DNA of 58,333 bases from Gammaproteobacteria bacterium (GCA_028870355.1 JAGWPU010000035.1:1-58333); one strand, 5' to 3'; numbered from the stretch's first letter, positions 24,283 to 33,785 are shown. The notes: generated by a model from the letters alone, not told the origin. Program-made: numbers and translations.

Positions 24283-25722
24283 TCACGCGTAGGCGTCGAG
24301 CATGCCCTGGGCCGCGCGAAGCGGTGCGGAGGAGACCGCAACCGCGGTCGTCGCCGTCGCGCGCTCGACCGCCGGGGGCACGAACGGCTGTCGCGCGGCG
24401 CCCGGGTCGCCGTACGACTGCCGTGACACGTCGACGCTCACCTGCGTGAACCCGTGGGCGCCGAGCAGCTCGCGCAGCCGTGGCGCACCCGACTGCAAGG
24501 CATCGAACGCGACCGCGTTGTGCGCACCGAGCCACACCGCGGCGTGCCCGCGCTCGACCGAGATCCGCAGTTCGACGGGACCCAGATGGGGCGGATTGAC
24601 CTGCAGACTCGCCCCGTTCAGGCTCTGGTCCGCGAGCCAGGTGACCCGACCGGCGAGCGCCGCCGGCAATTCGTGCGACCCGAGATCGATCGGCCCGTGC
24701 GCCGGAAGGGCCGCGTGATCGGTCAGGCCGGTCGCCGGTGGCGGCGCCGGCGCGAGCGCCGACGCGGCGAGCTGCGAGGGATCCGCGATCGCCGCGGACG
24801 GATCCGCGGTCGGCGTCTTCCCGTCCGCATGCGCGGCCGCCGCCACGGACGTCGCGTGCGGCGCAGCGGCGATCTTCGCGAGCGCGCCGTTCGGCGCGGG
24901 ACCGCCGGCGGTCGCCGCGGTCGTCGCGCCGACGAGGGCGCTCGACCCGGCAGTCGCGCCACTGCCCGTTCCCGATGCCCGTGCGGCCGCGGCAACCCGG
25001 CCGGTCGTGGGCAACCGGTCCGCCTCGCCGCCGGGGCTGGCCGCGACGTCACTCGCGCGCAGCGCGGCAGCGATCTCGGATCGCGCAGCGATCTGCGCAG
25101 CGCCGGCGGCCGCCGCCGACGGTGGCGCGAGCGCGGCGCGAGCGTCCACGGCCGGCGCAGATGCCGTCGTGGCGGACGCGACGTCGTGCATCGCCTGGGG
25201 TCCCGGCACGAGGGATTGTCCGGTCGGCACCGCAGGCGCGGTGTGCTCGGTCCGCGCCGCCGGCGGCGGCTCGATCGGTCCGGCGGAGGCAATCCCGAGC
25301 GTGGGGAATGACCGCTCGACCGCGGCTCCTCCGGGGTTGCCGATGCCGTCGATCGCCGCGATCCGCGGATCACCGACGCGTGCGCTCGATCGGCCCGTCG
25401 GCGCGGCGGACGGGGGCAGCGGCGACCCGAGCACGGCCCACGGCGGCAACCCTGGCAAGGGGTTGCCGGCCGGCGGCAACGCGATGCCGGCGGTGGCATC
25501 CGCGCGGGTGCTCGATGAATGGGTCCCCGCCACCTTGTCGTGGTGCGCGGCCTGCAGCGCCTTGGAGAAACTCGGCCGGCCGTCGCCCGATGCCGCAGAG
25601 CCGCCGGAACCGGTGGGACTCGCGTTCGACCCACCGACCGGCCGCCCGCCCGACGCCGGCGTCGACACGGTCGCCGGAGCGACGGGGGTTGGGATCGAGA
25701 TTGCGGGCAGGCTCGCGGGCAT
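24283..25722 (-). CDS. fliK: FliK, hook-length control protein
   Basis: 479 aa. The first ~330 residues are low-complexity Ala/Pro/Gly/Thr sequence, as expected for the molecular-ruler part. The C-terminal Flg_hook domain (about 355-440) has NGASLQVNPPHLGPVELRISVERG and LRELLGAHGFTQVSVDVS, which in FliK contacts FlhB to switch export. Last gene of the fleS-fleR-fliE-fliK series, ending head-to-head with the pigment cluster rather than leading into fliL as usual. Confidence 0.92.
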   Translation of the reverse strand: MPASLPAISIPTPVAPATVSTPASGGRPVGGSNASPTGSGGSAASGDGRPSFSKALQAAHHDKVAGTHSSSTRADATAGIALPPAGNPLPGLPPWAVLGSPLPPSAAPTGRSSARVGDPRIAAIDGIGNPGGAAVERSFPTLGIASAGPIEPPPAARTEHTAPAVPTGQSLVPGPQAMHDVASATTASAPAVDARAALAPPSAAAAGAAQIAARSEIAAALRASDVAASPGGEADRLPTTGRVAAAARASGTGSGATAGSSALVGATTAATAGGPAPNGALAKIAAAPHATSVAAAAHADGKTPTADPSAAIADPSQLAASALAPAPPPATGLTDHAALPAHGPIDLGSHELPAALAGRVTWLADQSLNGASLQVNPPHLGPVELRISVERGHAAVWLGAHNAVAFDALQSGAPRLRELLGAHGFTQVSVDVSRQSYGDPGAARQPFVPPAVERATATTAVAVSSAPLRAAQGMLDAYA

Positions 25723-25801
25723 GCCCGAGACGAAGCAAGTCTCGTGCCAGGCCGCACCGATCGCGAGTCGGAATCGACCGAGTGGTCGGCGCGCCGGTCC
25801 T

Positions 25802-26242
25802 TCAACCCTCCGGACGGGACAGGGCGATGCGCAAGGCGCTCTCGTCGCCGTCGCGCTGCTCGATCCGATCGGCGATCCGCCGTTCCTCGTGGCGGTAGCG
25901 CTCGACCGCGCGATTCAGGGACTCCGCCTCGACACGCTTCGCGCTCCACTGCGTTCGCCGCGCCTCGCAGTCGGCGCGCGCGACGCCGAGATTCTGCGCG
26001 TGCAACCGCAGCGCCTCGCTCAGCCGGTCCAGGAAGTGGTGATAGTTTCTCAGGCTCACCACGTCCATCGCCCCACCCGGCTGGGCGGCTTTGCGCACGT
26101 ACTCGTCGCGATAGGCGCGCAGTTGCGCCATCTGCCGTTCGAGTTCCGCGACGCGGTGTTCGGCGTCGAGCAACGAGCGGCGTGCGGTGGTCGCGGCGTC
26201 CATCGCCAGGTCCCGCAGGGGCTCGAATCGCTTGGATTTCAT
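25802..26242 (-). CDS. fliJ: FliJ, flagellar export ATPase stalk/chaperone-escort protein
   Basis: 146 aa, almost wholly alpha-helical and charged, predicted as a two-stranded coiled coil (RSLLDAEHRVAELERQMAQL; ESLNRAVERYRHEERRIADR). FliJ resembles the gamma subunit of F-ATPase and sits in the FliI ring. Position after fliI is canonical. Sequence similarity is modest, as always in this family. Confidence 0.88.
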   Translation of the reverse strand: MKSKRFEPLRDLAMDAATTARRSLLDAEHRVAELERQMAQLRAYRDEYVRKAAQPGGAMDVVSLRNYHHFLDRLSEALRLHAQNLGVARADCEARRTQWSAKRVEAESLNRAVERYRHEERRIADRIEQRDGDESALRIALSRPEG

Positions 26243-26258
26243 CGCGAAGGCTCCGTGA

Positions 26259-27644
26259 CTATCGCGCCGGTGCGGGCGCAGCGGCCGCGAACTGGCTCAC
26301 GAGGGTTAGTAAATCGGCCTGGCTGCGTTCGAAGCCGACCGGCTCGTACATGTCCTGGCGCAGGAACTCGACGATCTTCGGCCAGCTATCGACCGCCAGA
26401 TCGACCCGTGGGTCGGCACCGCGGCGGTACGCGCCGACCGCGATCAGATCGCGATTCTGCTGATACGTCGCATAGACCTGGCGGAACTTCATCGCGAGCT
26501 CGAGGCGTTCGCGCGGCGCGATCTGGTGCATCGCGCGGCTGATCGAGGACTCGACGTCGATCGCCGGGTACAGGCCACCCTCGGCGAGCCGCCGCGACAG
26601 CACGACGTGACCGTCGAGGATCGCGCGCGCCGCGTCGGCGATCGGGTCGTTGTGATCGTCGCCCTCGACGAGCACCGTGTAGAAAGCGGTGATCGATCCG
26701 TCCCCGCGATCGCTGGTGCCGGCCCGCTCGACCAGCTCGGGCAGGCGCGCGAACACCGACGGGGGATAGCCCTTGGTCGCCGGGGGCTCGCCGATCGCGA
26801 GCGCGATCTCGCGCTGCGCTTGCGCGAAGCGCGTGAGCGAGTCGATCAACAGCAGCACCTTGAGCCCGCGATCGCGGAAGTACTCGGCGATCGCGGTCGC
26901 GAGCCAGGCCCCGTGCAGGCGCATCAACGGCGGATTGTCGGCCGGCGTCGCGACCACGACCGCACGGCGCAAGCCCTCCGGCCCGAGTGTCGTTCCGACG
27001 AAATCCTGCACCTCTCGACCCCGCTCGCCGATCAATCCGACGACGGTGACGTCCGCCTGCGTATAGCGGGTCATCATCCCGAGCAGCACCGACTTGCCGA
27101 CGCCGGACCCGGCGAACAGGCCGATCCGCTGGCCGCCACCGACCGTGAGCAACGCGTTGATCGAACGAATGCCGACGTCGAGCGGATCGCGGATCGCACG
27201 GCGCTTCAAGGGATTCAACGGCTCGCGTCCGAGCGGTATCCGCTCCGAGCAGCGCAATTCGCCGAGATCGTCGAGCGGTCGGCCGGAGCCGTCGAGGACG
27301 CGCCCGAGCAAGCCGTCGCCGACCGGCACCGACGCGGCATCGCGCTTCGGAACGACCCGCGCACCCGGCTTGAGTCCGCGCATCTCGCCGGTCGGCATCA
27401 AGTAGAGCTTGTCGCCGGAGAACCCGACGACCTCGGCCTCGATCTGTCGCCCGCCGCCGGTATCGACGAGGCACCGGCCGCCGACCGCGGCCTCGCAACC
27501 GACCGCCTCGAGCGTCATGCCGACCACGCGATTCAGCGTCCCCTCGACGACCATCTCGCCGAGCCCCTCGAGCTGCTCGCGCGCGCTCGCGAGGCGTGAC
27601 GCCCAGCGATCGGCACGCTGCGCGCCGGGCGCCGGCGCGCTCAT
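26259..27644 (-). CDS. fliI: FliI, flagellar export ATPase
   Basis: 461 aa from ATG 27644, which overlaps the fliH stop. The Walker A is LFAGSGVGKSVLLG, Walker B LLLIDSLTRFAQAQREI, and GERGREVQDF, GYPPSVFARLPELVERAG and EGGLYPAIDVESSISR are typical of the type III ATPases. It forms a hexamer energising export with FliH and FliJ. An upstream open-frame extension inside fliH is rejected. Confidence 0.97.
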   Translation of the reverse strand: MSAPAPGAQRADRWASRLASAREQLEGLGEMVVEGTLNRVVGMTLEAVGCEAAVGGRCLVDTGGGRQIEAEVVGFSGDKLYLMPTGEMRGLKPGARVVPKRDAASVPVGDGLLGRVLDGSGRPLDDLGELRCSERIPLGREPLNPLKRRAIRDPLDVGIRSINALLTVGGGQRIGLFAGSGVGKSVLLGMMTRYTQADVTVVGLIGERGREVQDFVGTTLGPEGLRRAVVVATPADNPPLMRLHGAWLATAIAEYFRDRGLKVLLLIDSLTRFAQAQREIALAIGEPPATKGYPPSVFARLPELVERAGTSDRGDGSITAFYTVLVEGDDHNDPIADAARAILDGHVVLSRRLAEGGLYPAIDVESSISRAMHQIAPRERLELAMKFRQVYATYQQNRDLIAVGAYRRGADPRVDLAVDSWPKIVEFLRQDMYEPVGFERSQADLLTLVSQFAAAAPAPAR

Positions 27645-28267
27645 CCGGCCGCCTCCCGCCCGGTCACCGGTTGCCGGTCCGTCCCGAGCAGCTCGCTCAG
27701 GATCGCGCCGATCCTCGATTCGAGGCGCGCGTCGATCCTCGAGGTGGACGTGACCACCTCGCAGCCGCCGCGGGTCATCACCGGATCCTCGACGATCGTC
27801 CACGCACGCTCCCGTTCGGTCGGCGCGAGGTTCGCCCGGACCACGGCCGCGTCCTCGGGATGCAACTTGACGCGGACCTCGCGGGACGCGACCGGGAGCG
27901 CCGCGATCGCATCGCGGATGATGCCGATGATCTGGGTCGGATCGGTCTTCAGCTCGCGCCTCACGATCTGACGCGCGAGCGCGAGGGCGAGCGCGAGCAG
28001 CTCGCGTTCGACCGCTTCGTCGAGGGTCGAGAACGGCCGCGCGAGACCCTGCAGCAGGCCGTCGAGACGCTCGACCTCGACGCGCGCCGCGGCGCGGCCC
28101 GCCTCCCGCCCCTCGGCGAGGCCTTGATCGAAGGCCTCGCGATAGGCTTCGGCCTGCAGGTCCGCGAGGCCGCCGACGGTCACGACCGCGCGCGGCGGCG
28201 CGTCGATCGAGGGCGGCGACCAGGGTCGTGCCTCACCCGCGGCACGGGCGGCGCCCGCCTCAGACAT
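27641..28267 (-). CDS. fliH: FliH, flagellar export ATPase regulator
   Basis: 208 aa from ATG 28267 (MSEAGAARAAGEARPWSPPS); ATG 28279 is possible and would add four residues. The glycine-spaced helix YREAFDQGLAEGREAGRAAARVEV shows the GxxxG pattern typical of FliH. The C-terminal half resembles the E/delta subunits of rotary ATPases (ALALARQIVRRELKTDP; VKLHPEDAAVV). It binds FliI and docks it on FliN. Overlaps fliG by eight bases. Confidence 0.92.
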   Translation of the reverse strand: MSEAGAARAAGEARPWSPPSIDAPPRAVVTVGGLADLQAEAYREAFDQGLAEGREAGRAAARVEVERLDGLLQGLARPFSTLDEAVERELLALALALARQIVRRELKTDPTQIIGIIRDAIAALPVASREVRVKLHPEDAAVVRANLAPTERERAWTIVEDPVMTRGGCEVVTSTSRIDARLESRIGAILSELLGTDRQPVTGREAAG

Positions 28268-29270
28268 ACTCGCCCGCATCCCGGCCGCCGATGCTGATCG
28301 TGCCTTCCTCCGCGAGCCGCTGCGCGATCGCGACGATCTCCTTCTGTGCGGCCTCGACTTCGATCAGCTTCACCGGCCCTTGCGCTTCCATGTCGTCTCG
28401 CAGGATCTCGCCGGCGCGCTTCGACATGTTGCGCAGGATCTTCTCGAAGACCTCGGGCTCCGCGCCGCGCAGCGCGATCGCGAGCTTGTCGGACGCCACC
28501 TCGCGCAGCACGGACTGGATGCCGCGATCATCGACACCGACCAGGTCGTCGAACACGAACAGCAGGTCGCGGATCTGCTGATGCATCTCGCCGTCCGCCT
28601 GCTCGATGCGACCGAGCTCCTCGCTGCTGCCCTCCCGGGGCATCGCGTTCAGGATGTCCGCGACCTTGCGCGCACCGCCGATCCGCCGCATCACCGGCGG
28701 TTGCTCGGCACCCGCGCGCTTCTCGACGATCTGGTCGAGTTCGGTCAGCGCCGATTGCGCGACCTCCCCGAGGGTCGCGATCCGCATCAGGATCTCGGTC
28801 CGCGGCTGCTCGCCGAGCAGCGGCAGGATCGCCGCCGCCTGCTCCGGCTCGAGATGCGCGAGCACGATCGCGCCGATCTGCGGATGCTCGGCGCCGATGA
28901 TCCGCGCGACGGCCTTCGCCTCCATCCACTTCAGCGCTTCGATCCCCTGGCCGGGGCGACCGCTCGACACCCGGTCGATCAGCAGATCCGCCCTCTGCTT
29001 GCCGACCGCCTGGGTGAGCACGCGCCGAACGTACTCGGTCGAGCCGGCCGCGACGTTCGCCTGGCCGTCGACGACGCCGATGAAGCGATCGAGTACCGTG
29101 GTCATCTGCTCGCGCGTGACCTCCTTGAGCTCGGCCATCGCGACGCCGAGCTTCTGCACCTCGCTCGCGTCGAGCTGCTTCAGCAAATTCGCCGCGTCCT
29201 GCTCGCCGAGACTCATCAACAGGATCGCCGCCCGCTGCGTGCCCTGCAGGCCTTCGCCGCCGTTAGCCAT
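28260..29270 (-). CDS. fliG: FliG, rotor/switch protein
   Basis: 336 aa with all three FliG domains. The N-domain starts GTQRAAILLMSLGEQDAANLLK and binds FliF. The middle domain has the EHPQ motif in IGAEHPQIGAIVLAHLEPEQAA, which contacts FliM. The C-domain carries the charged torque helix (DDRGIQSVLREVASDKLAIALRG) that interacts with the stator. Starts eight bases before the fliF stop. Confidence 0.97.
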   Translation of the reverse strand: MANGGEGLQGTQRAAILLMSLGEQDAANLLKQLDASEVQKLGVAMAELKEVTREQMTTVLDRFIGVVDGQANVAAGSTEYVRRVLTQAVGKQRADLLIDRVSSGRPGQGIEALKWMEAKAVARIIGAEHPQIGAIVLAHLEPEQAAAILPLLGEQPRTEILMRIATLGEVAQSALTELDQIVEKRAGAEQPPVMRRIGGARKVADILNAMPREGSSEELGRIEQADGEMHQQIRDLLFVFDDLVGVDDRGIQSVLREVASDKLAIALRGAEPEVFEKILRNMSKRAGEILRDDMEAQGPVKLIEVEAAQKEIVAIAQRLAEEGTISIGGRDAGEYV

Positions 29271-30945
29271 CGGCGACCCACTCCTTCACGATCTGCGCGG
29301 CCTTCTTCGGATCCTGGATCACGAGCGACCGGGCGGCGGCGACCTGCTGCTCGAAGCTCGGGGTGAGCTTGATCGGCGGGCTGGTCGCGCCGGCGGACAA
29401 GGTCAGCTTGTCGCCACCGAGATCGCGATCGAGGGCGGCCCGCGCCGGCGCCTTGGTCAGCGACCTCATCAGCGGCCGCAACACCAGGAAGGCGACCAGC
29501 AGCACGAGCGCCGCGCCGACGATCTGCTTCGCGAGCTGCTGCACCCAGGGTCGTTCCCAGAGCGGCGCGGCCGGGATCGGCGGCAGCGGCCGATCGGTGC
29601 GGAAGCTCTGGTTGATCACGCTGATCCGGTCGCCGCGGCTCGGCTGCAGGCCGATCGCATCGCTCACGAGCTTGGTGAAGCGCTGGAGGTCCTGCGCCGA
29701 CATCGGCCGCGTGGCCACCTTGCCGTCGGGCCCGGTCTTCTGCCAGTTGTCGAGCAGGACGCCGACGCTCAGTCGCTTGACCACGCCGAGCGGATGCTTC
29801 GTGTACGAGAGCGTACGGTCGATCTCGTAATTGCGGATGCTGCTCGAGGAGCTCGTGATCGGCTGCGCGGTCGCCGACGCGGCGCTGGCCGCGGTCGCCG
29901 CGGCGCCGTTCGGGCCGGCGGCCGGGTTCGCCGCCGGCGGCGTCGCGGCGGTCGCCTGTCCCGGCCCCGATGCGCCCGGTATCGCGGGCGCACCGGTCGT
30001 CCCCGGCGGCTGGTTGCTGAGGGCGCCGGGGATGCCCATCGGTCCGCCGCCGTCGCGGCTCACGTCCTGGCTTTCCTGCTCGCTGCGCACCGCGGTCTTG
30101 TTCGGGTTGTAGTCTTCCTGCGTCTGCTCGGCGACGGTGAAGTCGACGTCGGCCGTCACCGTCGCGTGCACGCGGCCGGGTCCGACGATCGGCTCGAGCA
30201 GCGCGACGATCCGTCGCTCGTAGCTGTGGTCGATCTTGCGGGTGTAGGCGAACTGCCGGTTCTCCTCGGCAGCGGCCGGATTCTGCTGCGAGGAGTTCAG
30301 CAGCGTCCCCGACTGGTCGACCAGGGTCACGTCGTTCGGCGTCAGGTTCGGCACGCTCGACGCCACCAGGTGCACGATCGCGGCGACCTGGTCCGGATCG
30401 AGTCGCCGGCCCGGATACAGTTGCAGCAGCACCGAAGCGGTCGTTCGCTGCGGATCGTCGAGGAACACGGACGGCTTCGGCAGCGCGAGGTGCACCCGCG
30501 CGCTCTCGACGCCATCGACCTTCGCGATCGTGCGCGACAGCTCCGTTTCGAGCATCGCCTGATAACGCAGTCGATCCATCATCGAGCTGGTGCCGAACGA
30601 CGAGTCCTTCTGCAGCATCGACAGGCCGATCGCGTCGGTCTGGGGCAGGCCCTGGCTCGCGAGCTTGATCCGCGCGGCCTGCAGCTGCGCCTCCGACACG
30701 AGGATCGCACCGGCCGGGTTGAGCTTGAACGGGATCCCGTCGGAGGTCAGCGCATCCATGACCTGGCCCGACTCGCGATCGGACAGCTGTCCGTAGAGCA
30801 CGGTGTAATTCGGACCCTGCGACCACAGCACCAGCCAGATCGCTGCCGCGACCGCCGCCGCGACGCCGACGAGCAATCCCACCGGCTTCAGCGCCGGCAG
30901 CACGTCGACGAGCCCGCGCGGCCCGGGCGCCGTCTTCTCAGCCAT
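29263..30945 (-). CDS. fliF: FliF, MS-ring protein
   Basis: 560 aa. A first membrane helix lies near residues 22-42 and a second near 455-475 (QIVGAALVLLVAFLVLRPLM). The ring-building motifs between them include NYTVLYGQLSDRESGQVMDAL, SSFGTSSMMDRLRYQAMLETELSRTI and VHLALPKPSVFLDD. A Gly/Ala/Pro-rich loop at about 300-350 is usual. The C-terminal tail binds FliG. Starts 22 bases after the fliE stop. Confidence 0.96.
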   Translation of the reverse strand: MAEKTAPGPRGLVDVLPALKPVGLLVGVAAAVAAAIWLVLWSQGPNYTVLYGQLSDRESGQVMDALTSDGIPFKLNPAGAILVSEAQLQAARIKLASQGLPQTDAIGLSMLQKDSSFGTSSMMDRLRYQAMLETELSRTIAKVDGVESARVHLALPKPSVFLDDPQRTTASVLLQLYPGRRLDPDQVAAIVHLVASSVPNLTPNDVTLVDQSGTLLNSSQQNPAAAEENRQFAYTRKIDHSYERRIVALLEPIVGPGRVHATVTADVDFTVAEQTQEDYNPNKTAVRSEQESQDVSRDGGGPMGIPGALSNQPPGTTGAPAIPGASGPGQATAATPPAANPAAGPNGAAATAASAASATAQPITSSSSSIRNYEIDRTLSYTKHPLGVVKRLSVGVLLDNWQKTGPDGKVATRPMSAQDLQRFTKLVSDAIGLQPSRGDRISVINQSFRTDRPLPPIPAAPLWERPWVQQLAKQIVGAALVLLVAFLVLRPLMRSLTKAPARAALDRDLGGDKLTLSAGATSPPIKLTPSFEQQVAAARSLVIQDPKKAAQIVKEWVADG

Positions 30946-30966
30946 GCGTCATCCCCCGCGATCCCG

Positions 30967-31308
30967 TCATACCGGCATGTTCATCACTTGGTTGTAGGCA
31001 TCGACCAGCTTGTTCCGGATCTCGGTCATCGCGCGGAACGCGAGGCCCGCCTTCTGGACCTCGATCATCACCTTCGTCAGGTCGACGCCCTTCACGCCTG
31101 CCTCGTACGCGTCGGCCAGCCGGTCGGCGTGGTGTTCCATCTGGGCGACGCCGTCGATCGAACGCTGCAGGATCTGCCCGAAGTCGACGTTCGCGGACGG
31201 TGGCGCACCGATCGACAGCGGGCGCGGCTGATCGAGCTGCACGGCACCGATTCGCGATTGCAGCGCGCGCATCTCGGCCAGCACCTGCGAGATCTGGGCG
31301 CTGCTCAC
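30967..31308 (-). CDS. fliE: FliE, MS-ring/rod junction protein
   Basis: 113 aa with the FliE C-terminal pattern GVDLTKVMIEVQKAGLAFRAMTEIRNKLVDAYNQVMNMPV (motifs: MIEVQKA, RAMTEIRNK, AYNQVM). It joins the MS ring to the rod. The ATG at 31308 overlaps the fleR stop by four bases, so in this genome fliE-fliF is read through from fleSR. Confidence 0.95.
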   Translation of the reverse strand: MSSAQISQVLAEMRALQSRIGAVQLDQPRPLSIGAPPSANVDFGQILQRSIDGVAQMEHHADRLADAYEAGVKGVDLTKVMIEVQKAGLAFRAMTEIRNKLVDAYNQVMNMPV

Positions 31309-32675
31309 GGCGTCGCTCCCGCGAGGACCGCCGAGTGCGCACCCGGCACCGCGACGCCGGCGGCGCGCAGGCGCTGCAGCTTGTGCCGCAGGGTCCGCTC
31401 GCTGATCCCGAGCTTCTCGGCGGCGAGCTTGCGGCTCCCCGCGGTGCTCGCGAGGGTCGCGAGGATCAACGCCTGCTCCCGGTCCCGCAGGTCCCGGTCG
31501 AGCGGGGCGCCGTCGGCGACGTCCGCGCGAACGACCGCGGGAGCCGGACCGATCCGCGGAATCTCGAGCGCCTCCGCGGTGACCCGTCCGTCGATCGCGA
31601 GCAGTGCGGCACGCTGCACGACGTTCGCGAGCTCGCGGACGTTCCCCGGCCAGTCGTAGGAGAGCAGGCAGCGCTCGGCGTCGGCGGTGAGCTCCGGGAC
31701 GCGGTGATCGGCGCGCGCACAGCCTTGCATCGCGCGCCGCGCGAGCGGCAGCACGTCCGCGCGCCGGACACGCAGCGGCGGCAGGCGCAGCGGCATCACG
31801 TTCAGGCGATAGTACAGGTCCGCGCGGAATCGGCCGGCGCGCGCCTCGTCCTCGAGCTGACGGTTCGAGGTGGCGATCACGCGCACGTCGAGCGCGATCG
31901 CACGCGTGCCGCCGAGTCGCTCGACCTCCCGCTCCTGGAGCACGCGCAGGATCTTCGCCTGCAGGCCGAGGCTCATCTCGGAGATCTCGTCGAGCAGCAG
32001 CGTACCCTTCTGGGCCTGTTCGAATTTCCCCGGATGCGCGCCGAGCGCACCGGTGAACGCGCCCTTTTCGTGTCCGAACAGCGTCGCTTCGAGCATGTTC
32101 TCGGGGATCGCGGCGCAGTTGATCGCGACGAACGGCGCGTCGCGGCGCGCCGATTGGTCGCGGATGTACCGCGCGTAGACCTCCTTGCCCGTGCCGCTCT
32201 CCCCCGTGATCAGCACCGTCGCGTCGGTCTGCGCGATCTGCGTCGCGAGCGCGACCAGACGGCGCGATTCGGGGTCGACGGCCACGAGATCCGGCGGAAC
32301 CGCGCGGCGCGCGAGCTGCCGGCGCGCGAGTTCGATCAACGCCCGGGCGTCGAAGGGCTTCACGAGATAATCGGTGGCACCGTCGCGCATCGCGGCGACC
32401 GCTTTTTCGATCGTGCCATACGCGGTCATCAGCACCACCGCGACGTCCGGCCGCAGCCGCCGGCAGGTCGCGAGCAGCTGGTAGCCGTCGGCACCGGGCA
32501 TCTGCACGTCGGTGATCACGAGACCGACGTCCTCGCGCTTCAGCAGCGCGATCGCCGCCGCGGCGTCCGGTGCGCCGAGTACCGCGATTCCCGCGGCTTG
32601 CAGCGTATCGAGCAGCGCGTCGCGCAGGGCGTCGTCGTCCTCGACGACGAGGACCGTGTCTTCGGGTTGACTCAT
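31305..32675 (-). CDS. fleR: FleR/FlrC, sigma54-dependent flagellar response regulator
   Basis: 456 aa from ATG 32675. The receiver domain has phosphoacceptor Asp in LVITDVQMPG and Lys in YLVKPFD. The AAA+ domain has Walker [10 protein letters not shown], the sigma54-contact loop GAFTGA in [11 protein letters not shown], and RADLYYRLNV. A Fis-type helix-turn-helix ends the protein (SRKLAAEKLGISERTLRHKL). Together with FleS it activates hook, rod and filament-cap genes. The CGGCAAG-N2-CTTGCCG repeats upstream of flgA/flgB and fliD are candidate binding sites. Confidence 0.95.
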   Translation of the reverse strand: MSQPEDTVLVVEDDDALRDALLDTLQAAGIAVLGAPDAAAAIALLKREDVGLVITDVQMPGADGYQLLATCRRLRPDVAVVLMTAYGTIEKAVAAMRDGATDYLVKPFDARALIELARRQLARRAVPPDLVAVDPESRRLVALATQIAQTDATVLITGESGTGKEVYARYIRDQSARRDAPFVAINCAAIPENMLEATLFGHEKGAFTGALGAHPGKFEQAQKGTLLLDEISEMSLGLQAKILRVLQEREVERLGGTRAIALDVRVIATSNRQLEDEARAGRFRADLYYRLNVMPLRLPPLRVRRADVLPLARRAMQGCARADHRVPELTADAERCLLSYDWPGNVRELANVVQRAALLAIDGRVTAEALEIPRIGPAPAVVRADVADGAPLDRDLRDREQALILATLASTAGSRKLAAEKLGISERTLRHKLQRLRAAGVAVPGAHSAVLAGATP

Positions 32676-33703
32676 GCAGGGGTCTCCGCCGGCAGGTCGA
32701 TCACGAACGTCGCGCCGATCGGCGTGTCGAGGAGCTCGACGCTGCCCTGGTGCGCATCGACGACGGACTTGACGATCGACAAGCCGAGGCCGTTGCCGCC
32801 GGCACGGGTCGTGAAGAAAGGGTCGAACAAGCGGCCCCGCAGGGCCGACGGGATGCCGGGCCCGTCGTCGCGCACGACGATCTGCGCGCGTCCCGGCGCG
32901 CCCTCCCGGGCGAGCAGCTCGATCGCGATCGGGCCGTCCGCGGCCTGCAGTGCGTTGATCGCGAGGTTCATCACCGCCGAGGATAGGGCCGACGCGTTCG
33001 CGCGCACGCTGAGCTTCGGCGCCTCGGTGCGGATCGTGAGCGTGACGCCGTCGCGCATCACCGGGCGCACCCATTGCGCGACCTGCTCGAGCAGCGCGCT
33101 CACGCTCACCGGCTCGCGCTCGGCGCCACCGTGCGCGAATGCGAGCATCTCGGTGACCAGCCGGTCGAGTTGCCGCAGGCTCGCCGCGGTCTTCTGCGCG
33201 CACCGGGCGAGGCTCTCGGCCGATCGGTCCGGCAAGGTCATCTGCGACGCGTACAGCAGCGCCGCGGCGAGCGGCGTGCGGATCTGGTGCGCGAGACCGG
33301 CCGCGAGCTCGCCGAGCGTGAGCAATCGCTGTTGCCGGGCGATCAGCCGCTGCATCCGCACCAGCGGGGTGACGTCGGCGATCAGGACGAGTTCGCCACC
33401 GTCGGCGAGGGGCCGGCGCGTCACACTCGCGAAGCGCCCGCCGGTGAGCTCGACGAGTTCGCCGGTCGTCGGCGCCAGGATCCGGGAGGACGGCAGCAGC
33501 GCGTCGAGGCGAGCGCCCGGTGCCGCGCCGGCGAGGAGCTCCGTCGCCGCCGCATTGAGGTCGCGAATCGCACCGCCGGAATCGAGCACGAGCACGCCGC
33601 CGGGCAACGCCCCGAGCAGGGCCGCGACCCGCGCGGATCGGTGCGGTGAGCGGCGGCGCTCCGAACGCGGCTCGTGACGGGACTCGGCGATCGTCGACAA
33701 CAT
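32672..33703 (-). CDS. fleS: FleS/FlrB, cytoplasmic flagellar sensor kinase
   Basis: 343 aa, no membrane helix. A PAS domain (about 30-115; GGVLVLDSGGAIRDLNAAATELL) is followed by the H box GELAAGLAHQIRTPLAAAL, N box AVMNLAINALQAA, G1 VRDDGPGIP, F box DPFFTTRAGGNGLGLSIV. Stop overlaps the fleR start. The ATG at 33703 is only two bases downstream of the start predicted from the sigma54 promoter at 33717-33731, so the message may be nearly leaderless. Confidence 0.94.
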   Translation of the reverse strand: MLSTIAESRHEPRSERRRSPHRSARVAALLGALPGGVLVLDSGGAIRDLNAAATELLAGAAPGARLDALLPSSRILAPTTGELVELTGGRFASVTRRPLADGGELVLIADVTPLVRMQRLIARQQRLLTLGELAAGLAHQIRTPLAAALLYASQMTLPDRSAESLARCAQKTAASLRQLDRLVTEMLAFAHGGAEREPVSVSALLEQVAQWVRPVMRDGVTLTIRTEAPKLSVRANASALSSAVMNLAINALQAADGPIAIELLAREGAPGRAQIVVRDDGPGIPSALRGRLFDPFFTTRAGGNGLGLSIVKSVVDAHQGSVELLDTPIGATFVIDLPAETPA

Positions 33704-33716
33704 ACCGAAGCCGGAA

Positions 33717-33731
33717 GCAACTTTCGTGCCT
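33717..33731 (-). promoter_or_regulatory. sigma54 promoter of fleS
   Basis: The minus strand reads AGGCAC-GAAAG-TTGC followed by TT; only the first base differs from TGGCAC-N5-TTGC, and the essential GG and GC are correctly spaced. With C of TTGC as -12, transcription should start near 33705, two bases before the fleS ATG. Confidence 0.82.
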
Positions 33732-33785
33732 CCGAAGATTTCGGTTTTTAAATCATGAGGTTACTGGAGACCGGGACGGCCGACT

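Noticed and set aside
33736-33760. CCGAA-N3-TTCGG followed by TTTTT on the plus strand as an intrinsic terminator
   Set aside because: No plus-strand gene ends there; the T tract is on the wrong side for fleQ. Kept only as a possible protein site.
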